DNA of 64,000 nucleotides from Natranaeroarchaeum aerophilus (GCF_023638055.1 NZ_JAKRVY010000005.1:162134-226133), one strand, 5' to 3'; shown: positions 52,712-61,924, counted from the first letter of the stretch. Notes: generated by a model from the letters alone, not told the origin. Translations and numbers: made by a program.

Positions 52712-52959
52712 CGTTCGTCGACGTCGACCTCGTAATCGTGGATGGTCGGGTTGGCGAGCAGTCGTTCAGCCATCTCCTCGGCCCGCTGGGCGGCGTCCTC
52801 TGCCGATTCGGCGTCGAGATCGATCTCGAACCGATCCGCCGAGCGGAGTTCGGCCAGCTCGAAGCCGAGGCGTTCGAGCGCCTGCTTGGTCGTTTCCGCT
52901 TCGGGGTCGAGCACGCCCTGCTTGAGCCGCACCGTGACCGTGGCGGTGTAGGCAGTCAT
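52708..52959 (-). CDS. purS: Phosphoribosylformylglycinamidine synthase subunit PurS
   Basis: An 83-residue small subunit that bridges PurQ and PurL. YTATVTVRLKQGVLDPEAET and TKQALERLGF are the family signature, with ALLANP-like and YEVDV features at the C-terminal end (LLANPTIHDYEVDV). The ATG at 52959 is chosen over a much longer open frame, because it matches the normal PurS length and has GTTTTTGCGC about 27 bases upstream. It leads the purS-purQ operon. Confidence 0.95.
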   Translation of the reverse strand: MTAYTATVTVRLKQGVLDPEAETTKQALERLGFELAELRSADRFEIDLDAESAEDAAQRAEEMAERLLANPTIHDYEVDVDER

Positions 52960-53009
52960 CGGGTAAACGTGGCCGTCCGTGCGCAAAAACACTTGTGAAT
53001 TGCCTTGCG

Positions 53010-53027
53010 TATCCACGAACGTGGATA
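53010..53027. promoter_or_regulatory. 18-bp perfect palindrome between purS and purU
   Basis: TATCCACG-AA-CGTGGATA: perfect 8-bp arms with a 2-base centre. It lies 51 bases upstream of purS and about 100 bases upstream of the purU leader ORF. That is upstream of both putative TATA boxes (about 52981-52991 on minus; about 53101-53108 on plus). It is the best operator candidate in the window, probably for a dimeric regulator of purine or one-carbon genes. The regulator is unknown. Confidence 0.6.
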
Positions 53028-53100
53028 GGTTCCCGGGGACGCCTTTCAGACGAAGATCCCGTGAACACGGCTCTGTCGCTAGAGACCGCCGAAAACAAGC

Positions 53101-53108
53101 CTTTTTAC
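53101..53108 (+). promoter_or_regulatory. TATA box of the purU transcript
   Basis: CTTTTTAC centred about 25 bases before the ATG of the 13-codon leader ORF. The spacing predicts that transcription starts at or within a base or two of that ATG, leaving purU itself as an internal gene. Confidence 0.5.
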
Positions 53109-53128
53109 TGCCGCCGCTCAGGATCGAT

Positions 53129-53170
53129 ATGATGGACGTAGCTGATCCTGCCCGGAGGTGGTGGCGATGA
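53129..53170 (+). CDS. 13-codon leader ORF with tandem Trp, overlapping purU
   Basis: Encodes MMDVADPARRWWR and ends TGA, whose TG-A overlaps the purU ATG (ATGA). Three features suggest it is translated: the TATA box is 25 bases before its first codon, giving a leaderless start; the codons are clean to the stop; and GGAGGTG inside it forms a good Shine-Dalgarno 6 bases before the purU ATG. Two adjacent Trp codons recall attenuation leader peptides. A simple coupling device is an alternative. Confidence 0.45.
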   Translation: MMDVADPARRWWR

Positions 53171-54150
53171 CGAACGACTTGACCGAGATCACGGTGATTG
53201 GAGACGACGCCACCGGACTCATCGCGCAGTTTACGACGCTGATGTTCGAGCGCGGGATCAACATCGAGGATCTCGATCAGGCAGTCCGGGACGGCCTGTT
53301 CCGGATGACGATGACCGTCGACACCGAGGAGATGGTCTGTACGGAGCAAAAGCTCCGACAGGACCTGCAAGAACTCGCTGACGAACTAGACGTCGACGTG
53401 CAGGCCCGGTTCCCCGCCGATCGGGAGACCCAGCAGATCGCCGTCCTCGTCACCAAGGAATCCCACTGTCTCGAAGCCCTCTTCGAGGCGTGGGCAAACG
53501 ACACGCTCGGCGCGGATATCTCGGTCGTCATCGGTAACCACGACGATCTCCAGCCACTGGCCGAGCAGTACGGTGTCCCCTTCTTCGACATCGGCGACGA
53601 GAAGGGCACGCCGGACGAGGAAGAGCTTCTGGATCTGCTCGCCGAGTACGACGCCGACCTGATCGTGCTGGCGCGGTACATGCGGATCCTCAGCCCGAAC
53701 GTCGTCTTCCGCTACGAGGACCGCATTATCAACATCCACCCGAGCCTGCTCCCCGCGTTCCCCGGGGCTCGCGCGTACGAACAGGCCATTCAGGAGGGCG
53801 TCCGGATCGCTGGCGTGACCGGCCACTACGTGACGACCGACCTCGATCAGGGACCGATTATCACCCAGCGCGCCTTCGACGTGCCCGACGATTCGACCCG
53901 TAAGGAGCTCAGAGAGCGCGGCCAGCCGCTGGAAGCCGATGCTCTGATTGAGGCGGTCCGCTTGCACCTGAACAACGACGTGTCGGTCCACCGCGGCCGG
54001 ACAAGTCTCCGCGAGAAAGCCGAGGACTACCAGCTTGGCCTCACTGAGAAAGCCCAGAAGGCCAACCCCGACCGTCCCGTCGACGGTCTCGGCGAGGCCG
54101 TCGCCGGCAAATCGGGTGTGGACGCCGAAAGCGAGTCCGCAGACGACTGA
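53167..54150 (+). CDS. purU: PurU-like formyltetrahydrofolate deformylase / PurN-type formyltransferase
   Basis: A 327-residue protein. An ACT domain (about 1-80; VIGDDATGLIAQFTTLMFE) is followed by a formyltransferase catalytic domain with IAVLVTKESHCLEAL, LARYMRILSPN, INIHPSLLPAFPGARAYEQA (catalytic Asn-His) and GHYVTTDLDQGPII (catalytic Asp). This fusion defines PurU, which makes formate from 10-formyl-THF. Divergence from purS-purQ makes a PurN-like role in purine synthesis possible too. The ATG at 53167 has GGAGGTG 6 bases upstream, rare in this window; in-frame GTGs at 53158 and 53161 are alternatives. A 60-residue acidic tail is unusual. Confidence 0.88.
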   Translation: MTNDLTEITVIGDDATGLIAQFTTLMFERGINIEDLDQAVRDGLFRMTMTVDTEEMVCTEQKLRQDLQELADELDVDVQARFPADRETQQIAVLVTKESHCLEALFEAWANDTLGADISVVIGNHDDLQPLAEQYGVPFFDIGDEKGTPDEEELLDLLAEYDADLIVLARYMRILSPNVVFRYEDRIINIHPSLLPAFPGARAYEQAIQEGVRIAGVTGHYVTTDLDQGPIITQRAFDVPDDSTRKELRERGQPLEADALIEAVRLHLNNDVSVHRGRTSLREKAEDYQLGLTEKAQKANPDRPVDGLGEAVAGKSGVDAESESADD

Positions 54151-54161
54151 GTCCTCTCTAC

Positions 54162-54602
54162 CTACCGGTTCTGTTCGACCTGTTTTGCGATCGACGCCAG
54201 ACTGTCATCCGGCGATTCGGTCGCCTCGTAGACCACGCGCTCGCCGGGTGCTCGGAGCCCGTATTTGAATCCTGGTTCGATCTCGTCGACCAGTACCGAG
54301 CCGCCCAGCTCCAGCGCTGCCGCCTCGATCCATTCGACGAGTCGGTTCGGGGCGGAGCCGGGGTCCCGCGCGAAGGACGGGTCGTCGTAGACGCCCGGGA
54401 TCCGGAGTCCGCTTGCGGAGTCGGTGACCCTGGCGTGTCGCTCGTCGCCGTCGATGACGACGCGAACGACCTCGTCGCTCGGGTACTCGACCGACGAGTC
54501 GGCGGGCAGTTCGACGGCCGGACGGGAGGTCCCGCCGCGACGAACCAGCGTTGCACGGTCGGTCGAGATCGAGTCGTGATCGGAGGGAAGCCGGTCTGCC
54601 AT
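54162..54602 (-). CDS. DUF7112 haloarchaeal protein
   Basis: A 146-residue protein matching the DUF7112 pattern as I recall it: MADRLPSDHDSIST at the start, RATLVRRGGTSRPAVELP, VRVVIDGDERHARV, NRLVEWIEAAAL, and FKYGLRAPGERVVYEATE near the end. Function unknown. The ATG at 54602 is chosen over ATGs 21 and 24 bases farther up because GTTTATATA lies 25-33 bases upstream of it and the downstream start would make the transcript leaderless. It precedes nothing on the same strand within 10 kb that suggests an operon. Confidence 0.8.
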   Translation of the reverse strand: MADRLPSDHDSISTDRATLVRRGGTSRPAVELPADSSVEYPSDEVVRVVIDGDERHARVTDSASGLRIPGVYDDPSFARDPGSAPNRLVEWIEAAALELGGSVLVDEIEPGFKYGLRAPGERVVYEATESPDDSLASIAKQVEQNR

Positions 54603-54691
54603 TGCCCGGTACTCCGGCGGCATCATATATAAACTCCGCGTGGATAGCGCAGTCGCTCTGCGGGGATGGGTATCGGGAAAGAAGTGGTGCG

Positions 54692-55078
54692 TTACTCCTC
54701 GTCCGCAAACAGCTCGTCGACGTCTCCGTCGCCGTGTGCGCTGATCTTGGCGTTGATCTGGGCGACTGCGTCGCTGACCTCGGCACCGCGGACAGTGACG
54801 CGCTTTCGCTCGCCGTCACGGGAGGGCTCGTAGCCAACGCCACCGGTCAGGAGCACTTCGCGGAGGTTCGGTCCGGAGACGTCCCCGCGCATCGGTCGCC
54901 CGGCATCGTCGGAGCCGCCGGTGAGTTCGAGCTCGAAGCCATCGAGGCCGACTGCTCCGCCGTCAACGGTTTCGCCGAGGGATTTGCCGAGGAATCGGTT
55001 GGCGTCCTGTTCGTCTACGTCGCGCTGATACGTCGCACCCGTCTCGGGGTCGGCGACGACGACCTGAAAGTTTGCCAT
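54692..55078 (-). CDS. rps6e: 30S ribosomal protein S6e
   Basis: A 128-residue archaeal/eukaryotic ribosomal protein of the small subunit. [51 protein letters not shown] (about 50-70), [11 protein letters not shown] and [19 protein letters not shown] are the S6e signature. The ATG at 55078 gives the canonical start MANFQVV. It stands as a single gene, divergent from the beta-CASP nuclease gene. Confidence 0.96.
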   Translation of the reverse strand: MANFQVVVADPETGATYQRDVDEQDANRFLGKSLGETVDGGAVGLDGFELELTGGSDDAGRPMRGDVSGPNLREVLLTGGVGYEPSRDGERKRVTVRGAEVSDAVAQINAKISAHGDGDVDELFADEE

Positions 55079-55186
55079 ACCGGAAACCAATCGGTGGTGA
55101 CTCAAAAGCGTATTGAAACGGCGTTCGGAACACGACCGACCGACGAAACGATGGACCCAACCCTGCCCAGCGAGTAGCTGGATGCA

Positions 55187-56419
55187 ATGGATGTCCGTTT
55201 TCTCGGCGGCGCGGGCGAGGTCGGCCGCAGCGCTATTCTCATCGACGACTCGCTGTTGCTCGATTTCGGGATGCTGACCGAGACGCCGCCCCAGTTCCCG
55301 ATCGAGACGCCCACGCCCGACGCCGTCGTGGTCTCACACGGCCACCTCGATCATGTCGGGACGCTTCCGGCGCTGCTCTCGGGAGACAAACGCCCCCCGA
55401 TCCACTGGACGCCGCCAACTGCGGAACTCGCAGGGACGCTCGCGCGGGATACATTGAAGCTGCATGGCGGAACCCTACAGTGTCCGTTCACCGAGACCGA
55501 CATCCAGCGCATGACGCAGGTCTCGGAGACCCACGGCTACCGCGAGCCCTTCGAGGCGGCGGGCTACGAGGTCACGTTCTACAACGCCGGACATATCCCC
55601 GGCTCCGCGCACGTCCTCGTCGACGACGGCGACACCCGCTTGCTCTACACCGGTGATTTCCACACGGACGACCAGCGGCTCGTGGCCGGGACGACCGCAC
55701 GACCCGACGCCGACGTCGTGATCTGTGAGAGCACGTACTCCGACGTCGCGCACGATCCACGCCAGGAAGTCGAAGAGCGGTTCGTCGAGAGCGTCGAGAC
55801 GACCCTGTGGGAGGGCGGCACCGTGGTCGTTCCCGCCTTTGCCATCGGCCGGACACAGGAGATGCTCCTGATCTGTGCGGCCCACGACATTCCCTGTTAC
55901 GTCGATGGGATGGGCAAAGCGGTCACGAAAATGCTCCTTCGGCATCCCGCGTTCGTCCGGGACGCCGACGCACTCCGTCGGGCGAAATCCCACGCCCGCT
56001 TCGTCACCGGACGGGATGGTCAGCGAAAACGGATCACAGACCAGAAGGCAGCGATAATCACGACCAGTGGGATGCTCTCCGGCGGTCCCGCGATGACGTA
56101 CATCCCCGAGATTCGGTCGAACCCGACGAACAAGATCACGATGACGGGCTATCAGGTGGAGGGCACGCCCGGCCGCGAGCTGGTCGAGACCGGGAGCGCG
56201 GAGATCGACGGCCGGATCATGCCGGTCAGCGCACAGGTCGAGCAGTATGATTTCTCGGCGCACGCGGATCGGGGCGGGCTCCGGGAGTTTCTGCAGTCGT
56301 ACCGTGACGTCCCAGTACTGATCAACCACGGCGACCGCTGTGAGACCTTCGCCGCGGAGCTTCAGGACGAGGGGATTCAGGCGAGCGCGCCGACGCTCGG
56401 CGGGACGATCGAACTCTGA
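55187..56419 (+). CDS. Beta-CASP metallo-beta-lactamase ribonuclease (aCPSF2/RNase J-like)
   Basis: A 410-residue nuclease. MBL motifs: SHGHLDHVG (motif 2), [21 protein letters not shown] (motifs 3-4 region, about 140-160) and the beta-CASP insert with ICESTYSDV and [13 protein letters not shown]. The end carries [14 protein letters not shown] and LINHGDR (motifs A-C). No N-terminal KH domains, which sets it apart from aCPSF1 and fits the shorter aCPSF2-type. Such enzymes process 3' ends or degrade RNA. Start at the ATG giving [13 protein letters not shown]. Confidence 0.92.
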   Translation: MDVRFLGGAGEVGRSAILIDDSLLLDFGMLTETPPQFPIETPTPDAVVVSHGHLDHVGTLPALLSGDKRPPIHWTPPTAELAGTLARDTLKLHGGTLQCPFTETDIQRMTQVSETHGYREPFEAAGYEVTFYNAGHIPGSAHVLVDDGDTRLLYTGDFHTDDQRLVAGTTARPDADVVICESTYSDVAHDPRQEVEERFVESVETTLWEGGTVVVPAFAIGRTQEMLLICAAHDIPCYVDGMGKAVTKMLLRHPAFVRDADALRRAKSHARFVTGRDGQRKRITDQKAAIITTSGMLSGGPAMTYIPEIRSNPTNKITMTGYQVEGTPGRELVETGSAEIDGRIMPVSAQVEQYDFSAHADRGGLREFLQSYRDVPVLINHGDRCETFAAELQDEGIQASAPTLGGTIEL

Positions 56420-56456
56420 GCGCCGGGCTTTTCCCCCGACCGACCCCAGCGAGCGT

Positions 56457-57410
56457 ATGGAAGCCGACGAAATCCATCCCGACGTCCAGCGGATCCTCGC
56501 CCGCCGCGAGCGCGTCGAGCCCATCCTCATGCCGGTCCGATCGGCGCGCTGGATGCGCCTCGTCATGCGGGGGCTCAACTGGGTTCAAAACCGAAACCCG
56601 CCCGCTGTCGGGGCCACGACCGACCTGACGATCGACGGTCCGGGTGGCGATCTGCCGCTCCGGATCTACGAGCCCGAAACCGAGGGGCCGCACCCGACGC
56701 TGGTGTTCTTCCACGGTGGGGGTCACGTCCTCGGCAGTCTGGAGAGCCACGACCTGCTCTGTCGGCATCTGACCCGGGAGAGCGGCTGTGTCGTCGTCGC
56801 AGTTGACTACCGCCTCGCTCCCGAACATCCGTTCCCGGCGAACGTTGAAGACGCGTACCGTGCGATCGAGTGGGCCACGGCACACGAAGAGCAGCTGCAC
56901 TCGACCGGCGAGCTTGCCGTGATCGGGGACAGCGCGGGCGGCGCGCTCGCAGCCGTCACGTCACTGATGGCGGCCGAACGCGATGGCCCGGAGATCGATT
57001 ATCAGGTGTTGATCTATCCCGGTATCAACGTGCGCGAGGAGCAGGACTCGGTGCAGGAACACGCCGGAATCGTCCTCGATGAGGCCGATCTGGAGTGGTT
57101 CCACGACTGTTACTTCGGCAGCGATGTCCACTTCCGGAACCCCTACGCGAACCCGACCATGGCCTGTGACGTCTCGGGGGTTCCACCGGCGACTGTGATC
57201 ACCGCCGGGTTCGACCCCCTGCGCGATGGCGCGACGGTCTACGTCGAGCAACTGATCGACGACGGCGTCTCGGTCCGGTATCGCAACTACGATTCGATGG
57301 TTCACGGCTTCATTACGATGCTTTCGGGGGCAGAAGCAGTCGACGTGGCACACGACGCGATCAGCGAAATTGCGGACGATCTGGATGATGTGTTCGACGG
57401 CACCAGCTGA
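56457..57410 (+). CDS. Alpha/beta hydrolase (HSL-family esterase)
   Basis: A 317-residue hormone-sensitive-lipase family carboxylesterase. The oxyanion-hole HGGG is in FFHGGGHVLG, the nucleophile S159 in GDSAGGALA, with catalytic Asp in AGFDPLRDG and His in SMVHGFITM. It acts on short-chain esters; natural substrate unknown. The ATG at 56457 is preceded by GGCTTTTCC about 29 bases upstream; a longer frame would overlap the nuclease gene. No signal peptide. Confidence 0.9.
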   Translation: MEADEIHPDVQRILARRERVEPILMPVRSARWMRLVMRGLNWVQNRNPPAVGATTDLTIDGPGGDLPLRIYEPETEGPHPTLVFFHGGGHVLGSLESHDLLCRHLTRESGCVVVAVDYRLAPEHPFPANVEDAYRAIEWATAHEEQLHSTGELAVIGDSAGGALAAVTSLMAAERDGPEIDYQVLIYPGINVREEQDSVQEHAGIVLDEADLEWFHDCYFGSDVHFRNPYANPTMACDVSGVPPATVITAGFDPLRDGATVYVEQLIDDGVSVRYRNYDSMVHGFITMLSGAEAVDVAHDAISEIADDLDDVFDGTS

Positions 57411-57429
57411 CCCCGATGCCTACTGCGAT

Positions 57430-57459
57430 GTTACATTGTAACATTGTAAACAATGTAAC
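57430..57459. repeat. Nested inverted repeats, GTTACATTGT...ACAATGTAAC
   Basis: Perfect 10-bp arms (57430-57439 and 57450-57459) around a 10-base spacer that itself holds a second copy of ACATTGT (57441-57447). The right arm can therefore pair with either left copy, making two alternative hairpins of 10 or 7 bp. It lies between the convergent esterase and transducer genes, so terminator function on either strand is possible, but no T-run follows. Confidence 0.6.
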
Positions 57460-57494
57460 GCCAGGAGGGCTTCACCGCCGAATCGATCCGCTGC

Positions 57495-60140
57495 TCAATC
57501 CTCTCTTTCCTGTTCGGTGAACGCAAACATCGATTCGTCGGCCGCTGTGGATTCTTCGTCCTCGGTATCGGTCTGTTCGGCTTTGTCCCGTTCTTCCTCC
57601 GCTCTGTCACCGTCTACTGGCCCGACATCACTCTCACCGTCAGGGCTATCATCGGCTTGCTCCTGGCTCACCGAATTGCCCTCCGGACTACCGAAGTCAG
57701 GAGATTCCATCGTATCGTCGCTCGTCGTGTCGTCGGCTGCCGGGAGCGCCGCACCGTCGGGGGTCATGGATCCATCTCCCGTAGAGTCCGTCTCGAAACG
57801 ATCGAGTGCTTCGGAGAGTTTGCTGGCCTGAGCGGTCAGATCCGAGGCCGATCGCGACACTTCGGTGAGCGCTGTCGTCTGTTGTTCGGCCGCAGCAGCG
57901 ACGTTTTCGGCCTCCGCGGTCGTCTCCTCGGAGATCGTTGCGGCCTCCTCGACCATCGTGACGACCTCTTCGGTCGAGGCTGCCTGCTCTTCGGTGGCCG
58001 CAGAGATCTCCTGTACGCCAGTGTTGGTCTCCTGTGCGTACTCGGCGATCTCGTCGAGGGCGTTTGCGGCCTCGCGCACGGAGTCGGTGTGGCTGGTGAT
58101 CTCCTCGCTGGTCGTCCGGACTTCCTCGACCGTATCGTCGGTCTGGCCCTTGATGCGTTCGAGTCGGTCCTCGATATTCTCGGCGGCCTCTTTGGTTTCC
58201 GCCGAGAGTTCTTTGACTTCCTCGGCGACGACGGCGAAGCCTTCGCCGGACTCGCCCGAGCGGGACGCCTCGATGTTGGCGTTCAGCGCGAGCATATTCG
58301 TCTGCTCGGCGACTTCGGTGATGAACTCCAGCAGTTCGTCGATCTGTGCGACCTCCTGCTGGAGCGCCTCGATCTCCTCGACTGCGTCCTCGCTTTCGGC
58401 CTCGATCGTCGCCATCCCCTCGATTGCTCGCTGGGCGGCCTCGCGCCCCTCACGACCCGTCTGTGCGGTGCGCTCGGCGATGTCCGCGACATCGTTCGAC
58501 GACGACGCGATCTCCTCGGTGGTTGCGGACAGGCCGCTCATCTCCCCGCTGACCGTCTGCAGGGATTCGTTCTGTCGCTCCGCGCCTGCGGAGATCTCCT
58601 GGATCGATTCGGTGACCTGCTGGCTCGCGCTATGGACCTCCTCGCTGGAGGCCGTCACCTCCTCGCTTGCCGTCGCGACGTCCGTGGCGAACTGCTTGAG
58701 TTCCGCGACGGTTACCTCGATCTCACTGAGCATCGCGTTGAAGTCCTCGCCGATCCCCTGCATCTGCTCGTTGTCGGTGTCGACGGCGGCCCGCACCGAA
58801 AGGTCACCGTCGGCCGCCTGCGCCATCACGCTACAGTACTCCTCGGCGGACGCCTGCAAATCCTGATTGATCTGCTCGATCCGTTCGCGTTCTGTCTCGG
58901 CGTCCTCGCGCGCCTCCTGGGCGTCGCGTATCTGCTCCCTGAGAGCGTCGCGCATGCTCGCGAAGCCGCCGTACAGCCGACCGATGTTGTCGATCCGTTT
59001 CGTTTCGAGATCGACGTTGAGATCGCCCGCTTCCATCCGTTCGGTTTTGCCGGTCAGCCGATCGATCGCGGTGGCAGTGTTCCGACCGAGTGCGAGCCCG
59101 ATCACGCCGATTAGGAGCACGCCTCCTGCAGTGGCGAAGGCACCGTACGTCGTCAACGTATCGGCGAAGCCAAACGCCTGACTGGATGGGGCGTGGACCA
59201 TGACGACCCACTCGCCGTCGGAATCGGGATCGCCGCGCTCGTTGATCGGTGCGTACCCGACCAGATGTTCCTCACCAGCACCCGCGCCCATCGATGGCAC
59301 GTATTCGGCATCGACGAGCATCGATTCACGGGTAGTCCGGGCCGGCAGCTCTCGCGCCTCGGCGAGTGCCGGGCTATCGGACGGATACGTCTCCCCGACC
59401 GCCGAGCCCAGGTCAGTGTCGTACATCGTGATTCTGTCTTCCTCGTCGACAACCATCGTGTACGAATCGTCGAGTTCCTCGTTCTCGCTGCCGGACAGGA
59501 TGACCCCGCCGATCGCTTCGAGGTCGTGGACGGCGACGATTCGTAGCTCTTCGGAGATATCCTGCGAGAAGGCGATTGCATAATAGCTGTCACCGGTCGT
59601 TCCACCGCTTGCCCCCTCGGCCTCGTATGGCTGTGATACGTCGACGTTGTTCCGGTCGAACTGTGGGTCCTGCAGCCAGCCGACCGCATCCTCCTCGAAA
59701 ACCTCGCCCATATCGGCGTTCCGCGAGGAGACGACCACTTCGTTCCTGTCCGTATCCACGAGGTGGATCTTCTGGAGTGTGGATGGCCCCTCACGGTCGC
59801 TCGTGAACGATGACAGGTAGCTCTGGAGTTCGTCCGTTTCATCCTCACTTATCGTATCCGAACTGCCGTCGGTGGCCTCTTCGACTCGTTTGTCACCCGC
59901 AACCGTTCGTACCTCCACGGCGCTCGTCTTGAGCCAGTTATCGACCGCCTGTGCGTCGGCCGTCGTGGTCGCTTCGAGGTCAGCCTCGGCGCTCTGTTCG
60001 ACTTGCTCCGACATAAGCGCGGTTGCCACACCGCCGATCACAGCGACGGACAGGGCAAGAAGTATAACGATGATACCGAACTTCGCTGCGTAGCTCCGTC
60101 TGATTCTATCAGGGATGATCATCCGCAATCCATCAAACAT
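57495..60140 (-). CDS. Methyl-accepting chemotaxis transducer (Htr type)
   Basis: An 881-residue membrane transducer. TM1 at about 21-43, an extracellular dCache-like sensor (about 50-325), TM2 near 330-350, then a HAMP domain (about 350-400) and a second HAMP-like segment (about 445-490, [19 protein letters not shown]). The long coiled-coil signalling domain has its hairpin tip at about 605-640 ([19 protein letters not shown]). A C-terminal acidic tail of about 80 residues follows. It signals extracellular small molecules to CheA/CheW. Start at 60140 has CATTTATTTAC about 25 bases upstream; ATGs farther in are alternatives. Confidence 0.93.
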   Translation of the reverse strand: MFDGLRMIIPDRIRRSYAAKFGIIVILLALSVAVIGGVATALMSEQVEQSAEADLEATTTADAQAVDNWLKTSAVEVRTVAGDKRVEEATDGSSDTISEDETDELQSYLSSFTSDREGPSTLQKIHLVDTDRNEVVVSSRNADMGEVFEEDAVGWLQDPQFDRNNVDVSQPYEAEGASGGTTGDSYYAIAFSQDISEELRIVAVHDLEAIGGVILSGSENEELDDSYTMVVDEEDRITMYDTDLGSAVGETYPSDSPALAEARELPARTTRESMLVDAEYVPSMGAGAGEEHLVGYAPINERGDPDSDGEWVVMVHAPSSQAFGFADTLTTYGAFATAGGVLLIGVIGLALGRNTATAIDRLTGKTERMEAGDLNVDLETKRIDNIGRLYGGFASMRDALREQIRDAQEAREDAETERERIEQINQDLQASAEEYCSVMAQAADGDLSVRAAVDTDNEQMQGIGEDFNAMLSEIEVTVAELKQFATDVATASEEVTASSEEVHSASQQVTESIQEISAGAERQNESLQTVSGEMSGLSATTEEIASSSNDVADIAERTAQTGREGREAAQRAIEGMATIEAESEDAVEEIEALQQEVAQIDELLEFITEVAEQTNMLALNANIEASRSGESGEGFAVVAEEVKELSAETKEAAENIEDRLERIKGQTDDTVEEVRTTSEEITSHTDSVREAANALDEIAEYAQETNTGVQEISAATEEQAASTEEVVTMVEEAATISEETTAEAENVAAAAEQQTTALTEVSRSASDLTAQASKLSEALDRFETDSTGDGSMTPDGAALPAADDTTSDDTMESPDFGSPEGNSVSQEQADDSPDGESDVGPVDGDRAEEERDKAEQTDTEDEESTAADESMFAFTEQERED

Positions 60141-60398
60141 ATGGATGGGACTATATGGCAAGTAAATAAATGTAATGAATGGTAAATATCTGTGAATTTC
60201 TATATAGACACTATCTATGTGATGCAATTATAAACTAACAAAAATTCTATAACAATATCAGTTATTAACTCTTTCGGTATTGTGGGTACAACGGATGTTG
60301 ATAACGACCATCCGGACGGTCGGTATCGGCACCAGTGTCTCGACGCCCTCGCCGCCGCTACCCGTACTAATAGGTGGGTGAAGTCCGAACCGGCTGTC
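60141..60398. other. A/T-rich spacer, transducer to aldo/keto reductase
   Basis: Roughly 260 bases carrying the promoters of the divergent transducer and AKR genes (GTACTAATAGG about 27 bases before the AKR ATG). The first 100 bases are very A/T-rich with no ORF of note. Nothing else recognised. Confidence 0.4.
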
Positions 60399-61253
60399 AT
60401 GGTCGAAAATCGAAGCGACACGTTCGAGATCGGCGGCGAGGAGACAGTCCATCGGCTGGGCTATGGGGCGATGCGGATCACTGGCGAGGGGATTATCGGC
60501 GAACCGGAGGATATCGAGAACGCTCACGAGGTACTCCGGGCCGCTGTGGATCTCGGTATTGACTTCATCGATACCGCCGACTCCTACGGGCCGGGGACCA
60601 GCGAGCGCCTGATCCGTGAGGCCCTCCTCTCGGATCCCGAGTACCGGGACAGGGTGCTCATCGCCACGAAAGGCGGACTGCTACGACAACCGAGTACCGA
60701 GTGGCTCCCTCGCGGGGATCCGGAGTACCTCCGAAACGCACTCCTCTGCTCGATCGATCGGCTCGGTGTCGAGCAGATCGACCTGTACCAGCATCACCGT
60801 CCCGACCCCGACACGCCGTTCGAGGACTCGATCAACACGCTGGCGGAGTTACAGGACGACGGCTACATCAAACACGTCGGCGTCAGCAACGTGAGCGTCG
60901 AACAGCTAGATCAGGCCCGTGAAATCGTCGATGTCGCGACAGTCCAGAACGAGTACAACATAGTCAACCGCAACGACGAGGAGGTACTCGCAGCCTGTGA
61001 GAACTACGATATCGGATTCATTCCGTGGTATCCGCTTGCTGCTGGTGACCTCGGGGAGAAGGCGGATGTTATCGAGTCTGTGGCTGACGAGCACGACGCG
61101 TCTCGGTACCAGATCGCGCTCGCGTGGCTGCTCGAACACTCCGACGTGACGCTGCCGATTCCGGGGACGTCTTCGATCGAGCATCTCGAAGCCAACGTCG
61201 CCGCCTCTGCCATCGACCTGACCGACGAGCAGTACGACCGGCTGACGTCGTAG
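60399..61253 (+). CDS. Aldo/keto reductase, copy 1
   Basis: A 284-residue AKR superfamily TIM barrel that reduces carbonyls with NAD(P)H. Catalytic positions: Asp in FIDTADSYGPG with Tyr, Lys in LIATKGGL, and the HHRPD segment. VGVSNVSVEQL, IVDVATVQNEYNIVNR and ALAWLLEHSDVTLPIPGTSS are typical. The ATG at 60399 gives MVENRSDTFEIGGE, which aligns with the second copy. A nearly parallel paralogue lies at 62465-63331; both share the same N-terminus. Confidence 0.9.
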   Translation: MVENRSDTFEIGGEETVHRLGYGAMRITGEGIIGEPEDIENAHEVLRAAVDLGIDFIDTADSYGPGTSERLIREALLSDPEYRDRVLIATKGGLLRQPSTEWLPRGDPEYLRNALLCSIDRLGVEQIDLYQHHRPDPDTPFEDSINTLAELQDDGYIKHVGVSNVSVEQLDQAREIVDVATVQNEYNIVNRNDEEVLAACENYDIGFIPWYPLAAGDLGEKADVIESVADEHDASRYQIALAWLLEHSDVTLPIPGTSSIEHLEANVAASAIDLTDEQYDRLTS

Positions 61254-61254
61254 C

Positions 61255-61578
61255 TCAGGGACGCATCCGAAGCGCGTACAGGATCATGAGCAGACCGGCG
61301 AGCTGGCTGCTCATCTGGACGACGTACAGCGGCTGTGCAAGATGTCCAGGCAGTGTCAGTACCAGCGGAAACAGCACGAACGGGACGCCGAGCGCAAGCC
61401 CGAAACCGGTGGCGACGTACAGCATCGGTCGACTGTCGTTCCGCCGATACCCCCGGTACGCGACGTAGGCAATCAGAATGCCGATGATCCCGCTGAGCAG
61501 ACTCGCGACCTGTCCGAATGCTAGCAGCCACTCCGGGAGTTGCGGTTCCTCGATCACCTGTAGCGGGAGCGGTTGCAT
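61255..61578 (-). CDS. Small membrane protein (DUF7521-like)
   Basis: A 107-residue protein with three transmembrane helices (about 20-42, 50-72, 78-103). GIIGILIAYVAYRGYRRND and the following GFGLALGVPFVLFPL match the DUF7521 pattern known mainly from haloarchaea. Its ATG lies one base after the stop of the upstream HTH gene, so they form an operon. The pairing of a DUF7521 membrane protein with a winged-helix gene is common in haloarchaea; function unknown. Confidence 0.75.
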   Translation of the reverse strand: MQPLPLQVIEEPQLPEWLLAFGQVASLLSGIIGILIAYVAYRGYRRNDSRPMLYVATGFGLALGVPFVLFPLVLTLPGHLAQPLYVVQMSSQLAGLLMILYALRMRP

Positions 61579-61579
61579 C

Positions 61580-61924
61580 TCAGATCCCCTCCACGAGCCT
61601 GGTAAAGCGATCTGCCATCGTTTCACGTCGGTCGATCTCCAGTCGGAGCGACCCGTCTCCAACTTCGACGACGATCCGATCCAGATTCGTCGCATACAGC
61701 GTGTGGTGGTGCCCACCGGACGGATCCGGCTTCGTCGTCTCCTCGAGCAGGTCACACTCCCGGAGATCGTCGAGTCGACGATACACGGTCGGTTTCGACG
61801 CCTCACAGCGCTCGGAAAGATCTGATGCGGACATGGGTTGGCTGCTGATTTCGGTGAGGATCCGTCTCGCCGTCTCGTCTTCGAGCAAAGCGGCAACCGC
61901 TTCGAGATCGGAGTCCTCACTCAC
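61580..61924 (-). CDS. Winged-helix transcriptional regulator (ArsR-like)
   Basis: A 114-residue ArsR-like HTH protein. The N-terminal helix DLEAVAALLEDETARRILTEI, recognition region SASDLSERCEASKPTVYRRLDDL (about 40-62) and a beta-wing at HHTLYATNLDRIVVEV are clear. The GTG at 61924 is chosen because GATTTATTACC lies 24-34 bases upstream; a GTG 21 bases earlier is possible. It lies upstream of a DUF7521 gene in one operon, likely regulating itself. Confidence 0.85.
   Translation of the reverse strand: MSEDSDLEAVAALLEDETARRILTEISSQPMSASDLSERCEASKPTVYRRLDDLRECDLLEETTKPDPSGGHHHTLYATNLDRIVVEVGDGSLRLEIDRRETMADRFTRLVEGI

Noticed and set aside
52708..53370. Long minus-strand frame that would extend PurS N-terminally into the purU gene
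   Set aside because: PurS is about 80-85 residues in all relatives; the ATG at 52959 has its own promoter and the extension overlaps purU.
55475..56578. 367-codon minus-strand frame across the beta-CASP gene and the esterase start
   Set aside because: Shadow of two well-supported genes; no recognisable domain.
57657..59114. 485-codon open frame on the plus strand opposite the transducer gene
   Set aside because: Codon positions mirror the acidic coiled-coil gene on the other strand; the translation has no domain pattern, and the opposite frame is a clear Htr transducer.
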